Source of the DNA: Leucobacter luti
GTDB taxonomy: Bacteria; Actinomycetota; Actinomycetes; Actinomycetales; Microbacteriaceae
Direction of reading: 5' to 3'
Assembly: GCF_004217175.1 (NCBI RefSeq)
Contig: NZ_SHKI01000002.1
Coordinates: 239,000 to 302,999 of the forward strand
Length of the DNA: 64,000 bases
The position numbers were made by a program, and so were the translations under genes. Positions 26,514 through 34,450 of this stretch are shown piece after piece (within the stretch, counting starts at the first letter, position 1; every line of letters begins with the position of its first letter). The notes beneath the pieces were generated by a model. That model was given only the letters and a program-made list of their open reading frames with translations. It had not been told where the DNA came from and did not search any database.

Positions 26514-29381
26514 ATGTACGTGATGAGGCGGGGACGCAGCAGTTCTGGCCGGGTGAAATCTCGGAGGAATTGGGTGCAGCGCTGGGTGAGCGGCGCGCTC
26601 GCGATCCTCGTCGCGGTCTTCGGCCTCGCGGCAGTGCAGCTGGGGGCAGCGCCCGAGCCAGCCGCCGCCGCTGACGGCGACCCCCCGGTCGTCTACAAGA
26701 TTCAGGCGTTCTGGGACCGGATCGACGGCGACGTCGACGAGCTCCGCGGCGACATCGTGATCCGGGTGCCGCACGGCTACGTCGACCCGGTGACGGGCAA
26801 CCTGCAAACGGTCAACGGGCAGCAGCTCCGGGTGGGGCACGACTACAACACCAGTAGCGGCCTGAAGAGCCACCGGTACATCAATACGATCGCGGGCGGC
26901 CAGGCCGGTGCGACCAGCTGGGCCCAGAACCGGGACGAGTACTTCACGATCCACAAGGTGATCGTCTCTGGCGGCTTCGACTTCCTCGTGATGTCGATCG
27001 AGGGCGACATCGACATCACGAACGCCCCGGCCGAGACAAACGTTCCCGGCGGCCTCGAGTCAACGCTCAACTACTACTTCAGCTACGCGAGCGGGGCGCC
27101 GTCGACGGCCACGGGGTGGATCTCCTCGGCGCTCACCGTTTCACCCACAACCTTCTACTGGTACTACGGCAACCGCGTCTCGACCGCGATCACCGGGCCG
27201 CAGTACCGCATCCCCTGGGACAACATTCAGGGACTGTGGAGCGCCGGGCAGGCGAACTGGGGATCGGTGCTCGATTACGGGCTCAACGGGCAGCCCGCCG
27301 GTGTGCTGCCGCCCAACTCCGTGGGCCTCGACATGGTTAACAACGCCACGCGCAACGCGAACCCGGAGGCCGGGCCGAGCGGCACCATCACCGAGAGCAT
27401 GTGGTACGCCTGGGTACACGAGGACGGCTCCCTCGTTGACGCGATCAACACGGCGCCGATCCGACTGACCGGCAACGTCTCGCGCGACAGCCGCTCGTCG
27501 ACCGAGCGCTACATCATCAAGAACCTCGCGCAGGCGGATCGGCCCGACGCGCCCGCGATGGGGTGGACCGCCGAGCAGGCCGCGCAGGGCCTCACCGAGA
27601 TGGTGGGCGTCGACGGGGCGATCGACTTCCGCGAGGCGGGCGGCACCGGCTACTACAAGCTCGTCGCGTGGCCAGAGGCCCGTGATCCGCTCACGCCCAA
27701 CGCCTACAACGGCTCGCCGCTGATCTCGTACACAGCCGCGGACCTCTTCGACGCGAGCGGTCAGATGACTGCGCTGGGCGAGCTCGAGGGGTGGGACACG
27801 GCGACCGTGTACTACGGCTACGACATCCCGCTCCCGGACCCCCCGGTGGTCACCGTGCCGCCGGACGACTCGCACACCAACCAGAACGGGGAGATCACCA
27901 TCTCGGGCACTGGCACGCCCGGCCACACGATCTCGCTCAAGCTGACGCCGGGCACCTCAATCACCGACTACAACGATCCCGCGCTCACGCTGATCCTCGA
28001 CGGCGAGCACGAGGGTGTGCAGCCCGGGGACGTGGTGGTCGACGCTGAGGGGAACTGGACGTTCACCTATACCCCGTCGCCAGTGCTCGCCGACGGTCAG
28101 TACACGGTCGTGGCCGTGCAAACGGACCAGCAGCCCGGCAACTTCAACCTCACGAGCGACCCGTCAAACCCCGACGTGCCCGAGGCCCCCACTGAGTGGG
28201 GCGTCACGTTCACGGTCGACACGGTAGCGCCGGATCCGCTCACCATGACCTGCCCGGCAAGCCCCACCGAGAATCAGACCCCAACCCTCTCGGGCTCGGG
28301 CGCCGAAGAGGGCGCCACCGTGCAGGTGTACGAGGCGGGAGAGCTGATCGGCGAGGCGACGGTCACCGGGAGTGACTGGTCGTACACGGTTGACCCGGCG
28401 CTCGGGAACGGCAGCTACACGTTCACGGCGACGCAGACCGACCGCGCCGGCAACGTCTCCGAGCTCAGCGCGCCGCCGTGCGAGCTGCGGGTCGCCATCC
28501 CCATGAAGATCGAGGGGGCGAAGGCGGTCACGCCCGTCGTGTACCCGGCCGCCGGGATCGGCGAGGTCGACGCCGAGAACTGGGAAATCACCCTGTCGGA
28601 CGGCACAGAGACCGTGGTGATGAGCGGCGGCGCCCAGGCGGAGCTGACCCGTGACGTGGCGTACACGGTCGCGGAGCGCCTGCGTGCGGATCCGGTAGCC
28701 CAAGCCGGGGCGGATCGCTACCTGCAGCTCGGCCAGATCTCGTGCGTGGACGCCGACGGGGTCCCGCTTCCCGCCAGTGTGTTTGATCCGGACGCCGGGA
28801 CCATCACGGTCGCGGCCGACTCCGAACTCCCCGAACCGCTCAGCTGCATCGTGACCAACCAGGCCGCGCACACGAGCTTCGTCACCCACCGCATCGGCGG
28901 GCAGACCACAGCTCCGAGCGCCGGGTGGACGCTCGCGGGCGCCGGCGACACCCCCGGGTTTGACCTCGCGCTCGGCGACACGACCGCCCAGACGATCGCG
29001 CGGCCGGGCGACTACCAGCTGACCGGCACGGCGCCGGAGGGACTGTCGGTGCTCGGTTACGAAGCGCTCGACCTGAGTCGGACCGAGTGCGCGGCGCTGG
29101 CGCCGAACGCGGCGACGGCGCCCGACGACTGCTGGGTCGCGGTGGCCGGCGGCGCAGCCGCCGTGCCACAGGGCGCCCACCAGGTGTTCCGCGTGGTCGC
29201 TGCGGCGCCGGCGGACATGCCGAAGCTACCGCTCACCGGCGGACTCGGGTCGTGGGTGTTCATGCTCGGCGGGGGCGGAGTGCTCGCGGTCGCCGCGGCC
29301 GGCTACGCCCGCCGCCGCTTCCTGCTCGCCGCGGCCGGATCCGGCCCCGCGGGGCACGACCGGGAACGGGGGAACGCATGA
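26514..29381 (+). CDS. LPXTG-anchored surface protein with Ig-like domains, probable pilus tip/adhesin
   Basis: A 955-residue secreted protein. A basic N-terminus and hydrophobic core (residues about 22-52, ending AAAADGDPP) form a signal peptide. Residues 55-440 are a unique Trp/Tyr-rich region that I do not recognise. Two bacterial Ig-like domains follow (about 445-600 and 605-690; repeated GNWTFTYTPSPVLADGQYTVVAVQTD-like strands), then a domain resembling CnaB/DUF5979 repeats. The C-terminus is a sorting signal: LPLTG at about 905, hydrophobic helix, RRR. The ATG at 26514 has GGGGGGTGG 8 nt upstream. Being first in the cluster and larger than the pilin, it is the likely tip or adhesive subunit. 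No von Willebrand A domain is seen. Confidence 0.82.
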   Translation: MYVMRRGRSSSGRVKSRRNWVQRWVSGALAILVAVFGLAAVQLGAAPEPAAAADGDPPVVYKIQAFWDRIDGDVDELRGDIVIRVPHGYVDPVTGNLQTVNGQQLRVGHDYNTSSGLKSHRYINTIAGGQAGATSWAQNRDEYFTIHKVIVSGGFDFLVMSIEGDIDITNAPAETNVPGGLESTLNYYFSYASGAPSTATGWISSALTVSPTTFYWYYGNRVSTAITGPQYRIPWDNIQGLWSAGQANWGSVLDYGLNGQPAGVLPPNSVGLDMVNNATRNANPEAGPSGTITESMWYAWVHEDGSLVDAINTAPIRLTGNVSRDSRSSTERYIIKNLAQADRPDAPAMGWTAEQAAQGLTEMVGVDGAIDFREAGGTGYYKLVAWPEARDPLTPNAYNGSPLISYTAADLFDASGQMTALGELEGWDTATVYYGYDIPLPDPPVVTVPPDDSHTNQNGEITISGTGTPGHTISLKLTPGTSITDYNDPALTLILDGEHEGVQPGDVVVDAEGNWTFTYTPSPVLADGQYTVVAVQTDQQPGNFNLTSDPSNPDVPEAPTEWGVTFTVDTVAPDPLTMTCPASPTENQTPTLSGSGAEEGATVQVYEAGELIGEATVTGSDWSYTVDPALGNGSYTFTATQTDRAGNVSELSAPPCELRVAIPMKIEGAKAVTPVVYPAAGIGEVDAENWEITLSDGTETVVMSGGAQAELTRDVAYTVAERLRADPVAQAGADRYLQLGQISCVDADGVPLPASVFDPDAGTITVAADSELPEPLSCIVTNQAAHTSFVTHRIGGQTTAPSAGWTLAGAGDTPGFDLALGDTTAQTIARPGDYQLTGTAPEGLSVLGYEALDLSRTECAALAPNAATAPDDCWVAVAGGAAAVPQGAHQVFRVVAAAPADMPKLPLTGGLGSWVFMLGGGGVLAVAAAGYARRRFLLAAAGSGPAGHDRERGNA

Positions 29382-29496
29382 GCATCCGTCGCGTCCTCGC
29401 TCGGGCCCGCTGGCCATCCGGCCGACCCCCGTCAGTGACTCCGCAGTCATTCATCCACACACTCATCGCACACTTTGCACGTCGAAAGGAACTGTT

Positions 29497-30972
29497 GTGA
29501 ACACTTCGCTTTCTCGCCGAACATCAGCGATATCGATCCTGGGAGTAGCGGCCCTCGCACTCGGCTCAGTCTTGCTGCTCGCCGGCCCGGCCGCCGCCGT
29601 CCCGGGCGACGGGGGCACCGGCACCCTGACCGTCCACAAGCTCGAACAGCCAGAATCAGGGGACCTCGGCCCCAACGACGGCTCCGAGATTGAGACCACC
29701 GGGGCCACCCCCCTCGTCGCTGGCTTCACCGCCTGCACGATCGAGGAGATCGACCTCACGAATCCGGCCGACTGGGAGCGGCTCGCGAACATCACCGTGA
29801 CGCTCGACAGCGGCGGTGACCCGGTCGCTGAGGAGGGCGGTACCCCGCTCACGCTCACGTGCCTCCCCGAGCAGACAACCGCGGCCGGTGACGGTGCGAC
29901 GGAGTTCACGCTCCCTGCCGACAAGGCATACGTGGTCTACGAGAGCACGCCGGCCGAGAACGCGATCCCCGCGGCAACGCCGACCGTGATCACGATCCCG
30001 TACCCCGGCACGGGCGCCGCGGGCGACCCGGTGTGGAACTACGATCCGCACATCTACCCGAAGAACACGCTCGTCGGAGGCGGCGCCACCAAGGACGGTC
30101 AGGTGATCGGCGACCAGGTGAAGTTCGACATCGCCGTTCCGATCCCGCCGCTCGCGGACGAGGGGACCTACGACGAGGTGCGCATCAACGATCAGCTCGC
30201 CGCGTTCCTCACCTACACGGCCGGCAGCGTGGTGCTCGAAGACTCGGACGGTGCCGACGTGCCGCTCGTCGAGGGCGTCGACTACACCCTCACCGCGCCG
30301 AGCGGTTCGGGCGGCGACATGGTGGTGCTGGAGATGCTCCCCGCCGGCCTCGCGAAACTCGACGCGAACACGGGCGGCAAGCTCATCCTCACGATCGAAG
30401 CGACCGCCACCGGCAGCGGCTCGACCGCGAACGAGGCGCAGATCACGATCAACGGCACGAGCACCGGGCCCGGCACCGGTCCCTCGGTGGTCGATCCCGA
30501 GGAGTTCTTCGGCGGCGCACACATCCTGAAGGAAGCCCAGAACAAGGGCGCGGCCACGAACGTGCCGCTCGCCGGCGCGAAGTTCGACGTCTACACGGCC
30601 GCGGCGGGAGCAACCAGCTGCCCCGCGGAGCCCGATCCGGACGCAACGAAGGTCGTTGACGGCGACGTGTCCGCCGCAGACGGCATGACGCCCAACGAGG
30701 TGCTTGCCGAGGGCAAGTACTGCGTCTACGAGGTCGAGGTGCCCGCGGGCTACAAGGGCCTCGTGGGTGGCCAGCTGTTCGAGGTCACCGGTGAGGACGC
30801 CGAGCTGGTCGTGGTGAACACGCAGATCGGCGCAGACCCGGGCGACCTGCCCAGCCTGCCCATCACGGGTGCTGCCGGCAGCGTGCTGCTCGGTATCGGC
30901 GGGGCTGCGCTCCTCGCGGTTGCCGGCGTGCTGCTCAACGCGCGCCGCAAGCGGAACCAGCTGCAGGACTAG
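29497..30972 (+). CDS. LPXTG major pilin (SpaA/FimA-type backbone subunit)
   Basis: A 491-residue fimbrial backbone protein. It has a signal peptide (residues 1-34, ending AGPAAA), a D1 domain starting GTLTVHKLEQP, the pilin motif WNYDPHIYPKN with the polymerising Lys189, and a central D2 domain. The D3 domain carries the E-box YCVYEVEVPAGY (catalytic Glu412 for intramolecular isopeptide bonds). The sorting signal is LPITG at 454-458, followed by a hydrophobic helix and RRKR. Class C sortase joins Lys189 of one subunit to the Thr of LPITG of the next. The GTG start has GAAAGGA 6 nt upstream. A hairpin after the stop separates it from the sortase gene. Confidence 0.93.
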   Translation: MNTSLSRRTSAISILGVAALALGSVLLLAGPAAAVPGDGGTGTLTVHKLEQPESGDLGPNDGSEIETTGATPLVAGFTACTIEEIDLTNPADWERLANITVTLDSGGDPVAEEGGTPLTLTCLPEQTTAAGDGATEFTLPADKAYVVYESTPAENAIPAATPTVITIPYPGTGAAGDPVWNYDPHIYPKNTLVGGGATKDGQVIGDQVKFDIAVPIPPLADEGTYDEVRINDQLAAFLTYTAGSVVLEDSDGADVPLVEGVDYTLTAPSGSGGDMVVLEMLPAGLAKLDANTGGKLILTIEATATGSGSTANEAQITINGTSTGPGTGPSVVDPEEFFGGAHILKEAQNKGAATNVPLAGAKFDVYTAAAGATSCPAEPDPDATKVVDGDVSAADGMTPNEVLAEGKYCVYEVEVPAGYKGLVGGQLFEVTGEDAELVVVNTQIGADPGDLPSLPITGAAGSVLLGIGGAALLAVAGVLLNARRKRNQLQD

Positions 30973-30987
30973 CTGAACCGCGCGTCT

Positions 30988-31025
30988 GCGAGGGGTGGGG
31001 AGCCGCGGTGCTCCCCGCCCCTCGC
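30988..31025 (+). terminator. Hairpin between major pilin and sortase genes
   Basis: A 15-bp stem with one G-U pair (left arm GCGAGGGGTGGGGAG) and an 8-nt loop, 15 bp after the pilin stop. It lacks a T-tract, so it may act as a partial terminator or stabiliser that keeps pilin mRNA more abundant than sortase mRNA. Confidence 0.65.
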
Positions 31026-31075
31026 GGCACGCTGCAGGTGGGTGCCGCGCGCGTCTGCGTGTGTGTGACGTGACT

Positions 31076-31111
31076 GTGCCGCGAGTGCCGCGAGTGCCGC
31101 GAGTGCCGCGG
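31076..31111. repeat. 9-nt tandem repeat GTGCCGCGA upstream of the sortase gene
   Basis: Four copies (the last one GTGCCGCGG) end 38 bp before the sortase ATG. The tract lies between the hairpin and the ribosome-binding site, so length changes could alter sortase expression. Confidence 0.75.
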
Positions 31112-31149
31112 GTGTGAGAATTGATGAACCACGGGGCTGGGGAGCTGCG

Positions 31150-32367
31150 ATGAACGATGGGGCGACGGGCGCACGCGCTCGGCGGTGGCGGTTCGAGTGG
31201 CTGAACCTGCTCATCGCCCTGGCGCTGCTCGGCGGGCTCTCGCTCATCATGTACCCCACCGCCGCCGCGTGGGTGTCGCAGCGAAATCAGTCGAACATCG
31301 TGTTCGACCAGACGCGGGCCAACAGTGAGAAGGCCGAGCAGGAGATCGCGGACGCGATCGCAGAGGCCGACGAGTACAACCGGCTCCTCGAGTCTGGCGC
31401 GATCCTCGCCTCCGGCGCCAACGTTGCCGCGGGCATCGGGGCGTCGGATACGAAGCTCGACTACTGGGCGCTGCTCGACGCGGACCCGACCGGATCGATG
31501 GCGCGGCTGCGCGTCCCGTCCATCGAGCTGGACCTGCCCGTGTATCACGGGACGAGCGACGCGACCCTCCTGAAGGGGGTGGGGCACCTGCAGGGCACCT
31601 CGCTGCCGGTCGGTGGCGAGGGGACCCGCGCGGTGCTCACCGGGCACCGCGGGCTCGCGAACGCGACGATGTTCACCAACCTCGACCGCGTGGTGGAGGG
31701 GGACACGTTTAGCGTCGAGGTGCTGGGGCGCGTGTTCACGTACCGCGTCTTTGAGATCCAGGTGGTTGACCCGAACGCGACCGAGGAGATCCGCGCCGTG
31801 CCTGGGCGCGACCTGATGACTCTCATCACCTGCACCCCGCTCGGCGTGAACACGCACCGCATCCTGATCACGGGGGAGCGGGTCACCCCCACACCCAAAG
31901 CAGACCTCGACGCCGCGGGCAAGCGGCCGACGGTCCCGGGATTTCCGTGGTGGCTCGTGATCTACGCGGGCGTGACCGCCGGGGTTGGGGGCTGGTACTG
32001 GCGGGCGGGGTACGCGCGCCCGCGCGGGCGCGCCGCAGCCGATGTGGCGCCCGGGGCGCCTGGGGCGCCTGGGCCGCCTGCGCCGTCTGGTCTCATGGCG
32101 CCTGCGGCGCCTGCGGCGCCTGCGTCGCCCGTGGCCGCCGCCGCGGCTGCGTCGCCCGTTGCTGCCCCTGCGCCCGCACCCGTGGCTGGCCCTGCGGCTG
32201 ACCCCGAGCCCGCGTCGCCTGCACCTGCGGCCGCACCGCCTGCTGCGGCTGCGGCTGCACCTGCGCCCGCGCTGCCTGCGCCCGCGCTGCCTGCGCCCGC
32301 GCTGCCTGCGCCCGCGCTGCCCGCGCCCGCGCTGCCCGCGCCCGCGCCGCCTGCGGCGGCCCCCTGA
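31150..32367 (+). CDS. Class C (pilus) sortase with a Pro/Ala-rich C-terminal tail
   Basis: A 405-residue transpeptidase. The N-terminal helix (18-40) is followed by a coiled linker and the sortase fold: RLRVPSIELDLPVYHGTSDATLLKGVGHLQGTSLPVGG, catalytic His166 in LTGHRG, Cys228 in LITCTPLGVNTHR, and Arg237. A second membrane helix (about 267-284) is typical of class C. A lid-like DADPTG lies at 110-115. Unusually, about 120 residues follow the last helix, nearly all Ala/Pro, including five LPAPA repeats encoded by a 15-nt tandem repeat (32271-32345). I start at the ATG at 31150, which has GGGGAG 5 nt upstream, not the GTG at 31114. It polymerises the pilin encoded upstream. Confidence 0.92.
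   Translation: MNDGATGARARRWRFEWLNLLIALALLGGLSLIMYPTAAAWVSQRNQSNIVFDQTRANSEKAEQEIADAIAEADEYNRLLESGAILASGANVAAGIGASDTKLDYWALLDADPTGSMARLRVPSIELDLPVYHGTSDATLLKGVGHLQGTSLPVGGEGTRAVLTGHRGLANATMFTNLDRVVEGDTFSVEVLGRVFTYRVFEIQVVDPNATEEIRAVPGRDLMTLITCTPLGVNTHRILITGERVTPTPKADLDAAGKRPTVPGFPWWLVIYAGVTAGVGGWYWRAGYARPRGRAAADVAPGAPGAPGPPAPSGLMAPAAPAAPASPVAAAAAASPVAAPAPAPVAGPAADPEPASPAPAAAPPAAAAAAPAPALPAPALPAPALPAPALPAPALPAPAPPAAAP
32271..32345 (+). repeat. 15-nt in-frame tandem repeat encoding LPAPA
   Basis: Five copies of GCTGCCTGCGCCCGC, the last two with a C/T change, inside the sortase tail. The unit length is divisible by 3, so slippage changes tail length without frameshift. Confidence 0.85.
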
Positions 32368-32464
32368 GCCGAGCCCCGCGGGTTCCCCCTTCCCCAACCC
32401 CGCCCGCGGGTGCTCTTTTTCCCCCCTTCCCCTGCGCTGCCCGCGCCACGCCCCTGCCCTTGCC

Positions 32465-32525
32465 CCCGAGTGGAGCCAAACACCCCCTTCGTTCCTCACG
32501 AAGGGGGTGTTTGGCTCCACTCGGG
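32465..32525. repeat. Perfect 28-bp inverted repeat with 5-nt loop (copy A)
   Basis: The left arm (32465-32492) begins CCCGAGTGGAGCCAAACACC and is exactly complementary to the right arm (32498-32525), around a TCCTC loop. It could terminate transcription in both directions. Copy B at 32691-32745 shares 19 of 23 stem positions. Confidence 0.9.
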
Positions 32526-32581
32526 TGTGAGGGCGGGGTGGCGCGCCGCGCGGGATGGGGGACATGCGGGTACAAGGAGGG

Positions 32582-32690
32582 GCCCTTGCCCTTGCCCTTG
32601 CCCTTGCCCTACCTCTCCTCTCCTCTCCTCTCCTCTCCTCTCCTCTCCTCTCCTCTCCTCTCCTCTCCTCTCCTCTCCTCTCCTCTCCTC
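32582..32690. repeat. TTGCCC hexamer tract followed by (CCTCT)15.8 pentanucleotide microsatellite
   Basis: CCCTTG hexamers occupy 32582-32610, then an uninterrupted 79-nt run of CCTCT units occupies 32612-32690. All 79 bases are pyrimidines on the plus strand, and the tract is periodic enough for slippage or triplex (H-DNA) formation. Confidence 0.92.
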
Positions 32691-32745
32691 GAGTGGAGTC
32701 ACATGCCCCCTTCCGCCGTGGCGAAGGGGGTGTTTGGCTCCACTC
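32691..32745. repeat. Degenerate long inverted repeat (copy B)
   Basis: The 23-nt arms (left GAGTGGAGTCACATGCCCCC...) have four mismatches and a 9-nt loop. The right arm is identical to the corresponding part of copy A, whereas the left arm carries all the changes. Confidence 0.85.
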
Positions 32746-32798
32746 AGGTGGGTGAGCAGGGCGGGCGGCCCGGGGCGCGAGCGCGGGGTCGCACAGCC

Positions 32799-32826
32799 TT
32801 GCGGATAGTTTGCATTGGGCTAGAAT
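32799..32826 (+). promoter_or_regulatory. Promoter of the GntR/DUF1648/CPBP operon
   Basis: A TTGCGG -35 element, 16-bp spacer and TAGAAT -10 element. The predicted start is near 32833, leaving a short leader with AAGGGAGG at 32837-32844. GntR proteins of this type usually repress their own promoter. Confidence 0.6.
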
Positions 32827-32849
32827 TAACTCGAGTAAGGGAGGTCGCC

Positions 32850-33281
32850 GTGCTGGTGCGAGTTGACGAGGCAAGCGAGCTGCCGCTGTACGCGCAGATC
32901 GCGAATTCGGTGCGGGGCGACATCGCCGCCGGCCGGGTCGTCGCGGGGCAAGTGCTGCCGCCCGCGCGCGAGGTCGCGGCAGGGCTCGAGATCAACGTGC
33001 ACACGGTGCTGCGCGCCTACCAGCTGCTCCGCGACGAGGGGCTCGTCGACCTGAAACGCCGCCGCGGCGCCGTCATCACCGACGCCGCGGGCGCGGTCGC
33101 CGAGCTCCGCGGCGACGTCAGCGCGTTGCTCGCGCGGGCCGCGCAGCTCGGGGTGTCCCCGGCGCTGCTCGCCGCGGTGGTCGCCGCGACGCCGCCGCCG
33201 ACACCGCCGACGCCGCTGGGTCGAGCGGGCGACACCGCGGTCGACGCCGCAGGGGGCGCCGCGCACCGGGAGGCAGCGTGA
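32850..33281 (+). CDS. GntR-family regulator (YtrA-type, short effector domain)
   Basis: A 143-residue repressor. The winged-helix domain covers residues 5-75 (LPLYAQIANSVRGDIAAGRVVAGQVLPPAREVAAGLEINVHTVLRAYQLLRDEGLV). A short helical dimerisation tail then ends in a Pro/Thr/Ala-rich segment. The short length is typical of YtrA-type regulators that control adjacent membrane-protein genes. I start at the GTG with AAGGGAGG 5 nt upstream; the much longer open frame upstream is microsatellite. The stop overlaps the GTG of the DUF1648 gene by 4 bp. Confidence 0.88.
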   Translation: MLVRVDEASELPLYAQIANSVRGDIAAGRVVAGQVLPPAREVAAGLEINVHTVLRAYQLLRDEGLVDLKRRRGAVITDAAGAVAELRGDVSALLARAAQLGVSPALLAAVVAATPPPTPPTPLGRAGDTAVDAAGGAAHREAA

Positions 33282-34450
33282 ACGAGCCGGTCCAGCTCCA
33301 CCCGGAGCTCGTGCCCGCGCCCGGCGACAACGCATTGGGTCGCGCTGCGAGCGCGGCCGGCACAGACCGCACCGAGGCCCGAGCGCTGAGTGCGGCTGAC
33401 GTCGAGGCGATCGTCCGCGCACGCCGAGCCGCGCGCCTCACCGGCTTGATCCTGCCCCTGGCGATCACGCTCGGCACCGCCGCGCTCATGCTCGCGTGGC
33501 TGCCCCGCATGCCCGACCCGTCGGCCACGCACTGGGGCCCAGCGGGCGAGCCGGACGGCTTCGGTCCGCCCTGGCTGAACCCGGTGTTGATCCCGGGCAC
33601 CGCGCTACTCCTCACCGCGATGTACGGGATCTCTGCGGCCCAGCAGCGCGGTGCGAAACCCACGCGGTGGTCCTCGGGGCAGCGACTCATTCCCGCGGTG
33701 ATCCTGAGCGGCGTGGTCTTGGTCGCGGGCATCGGCGTGAGCGCGAGTTGGTCGCAGCTCGACGCCAGCGACGCGCGCGCGACCGGGCCGATCCTGTGGG
33801 GTCTGATCTGGTCGGGCATCGCGGCGGTGGCTGCGGGGGTGATTGGGTTTTTCGCGCAGCCGAAGCTGCGGCTCGATGGTGCCGAGGGCATCGAGACCGC
33901 GGCTATGTCGCTCGCTCCGACCGAGCAGGCGGTGTGGGTGCGTGAGGTGCGCGCCTCGCGCGCGTTCCTGTGGGTCGGCGGCGCGTCGATCGTGCTCATC
34001 GCCGCCCTGGCCGTCCCGATCTTTTTCGCCGACCCGGCCGGCGGCTGGATCATGCTGGGTACGCTGCTGCTGCTCATCGCGGTGATCCTGCCGATGACGG
34101 TGTTCCGTGTGCGGGTGGACGGATCCGGAATCGTGGCTCGCTCGTTCGCGGGCTGGCCGCGCGTGCGCGTTCCCGCCGCCGACGTGGCCGAGGTGGCTGT
34201 GGCCGAGGTGCAACCGTTCAGTGAGTTCGGCGGGTGGGGGCTGCGCCTGGTGCCGGGCACCACCGCGCTCGTGATGCGCGCGGGCGAGGCGCTCGTGGTC
34301 ACGCGGCGCAGCGGGCGCACGTTCGTCGCGACCGTCGACGACGCCGACACCGCCGCCGCGCTGCTGCGCGCCGCGGCCACCCGCGCAGTCAGCGCCTCAC
34401 CCGACGATCCCGGCGCCGCGCCGCCGGCCCTCCGAGAGGACGACCAATGA
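33278..34450 (+). CDS. DUF1648-domain membrane protein
   Basis: A 390-residue polytopic protein. The DUF1648 mark is visible after the first helix (LAWLPRMPDPSATHWGPAGEPDGFGPPW, about residues 72-99). About six or seven hydrophobic segments follow, then a soluble C-terminal region of about 130 residues (VFRVRVDGSGIVARSF...). DUF1648 proteins are widely found beside GntR regulators, and the domain also occurs in the SdpI immunity protein, so a protective or envelope-stress role is possible but not shown. It is coupled by 4-bp overlaps to gntR upstream and the CPBP gene downstream. Confidence 0.8.
   Translation: MNEPVQLHPELVPAPGDNALGRAASAAGTDRTEARALSAADVEAIVRARRAARLTGLILPLAITLGTAALMLAWLPRMPDPSATHWGPAGEPDGFGPPWLNPVLIPGTALLLTAMYGISAAQQRGAKPTRWSSGQRLIPAVILSGVVLVAGIGVSASWSQLDASDARATGPILWGLIWSGIAAVAAGVIGFFAQPKLRLDGAEGIETAAMSLAPTEQAVWVREVRASRAFLWVGGASIVLIAALAVPIFFADPAGGWIMLGTLLLLIAVILPMTVFRVRVDGSGIVARSFAGWPRVRVPAADVAEVAVAEVQPFSEFGGWGLRLVPGTTALVMRAGEALVVTRRSGRTFVATVDDADTAAALLRAAATRAVSASPDDPGAAPPALREDDQ

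Larger units (their letters stand above)
32368..32849. other. 482-bp gene-free region with two long palindromes and microsatellites
   Basis: Between the sortase and GntR genes lie, in order: C-rich filler, a perfect 28-bp inverted repeat, TTGCCC hexamers, a (CCTCT)n pentanucleotide tract, a degenerate second copy of the palindrome, and the GntR promoter. An open frame continuous with gntR runs through it and would encode LLSSP repeats; this is an artefact of the repeat. Confidence 0.8.

Noticed and set aside
32460..32849. In-frame N-terminal extension of the GntR regulator encoding LLSSP repeats
   Set aside because: It is produced by the (CCTCT)n microsatellite and palindromes. The GTG at 32850 has a proper promoter and AAGGGAGG.
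29656..32874. 1072-codon open frame on the minus strand across pilin, sortase and repeats
   Set aside because: It is antisense to well-supported genes, translates to Arg/His-rich low complexity and runs through the CCTCT repeat. It is a high-GC shadow frame.
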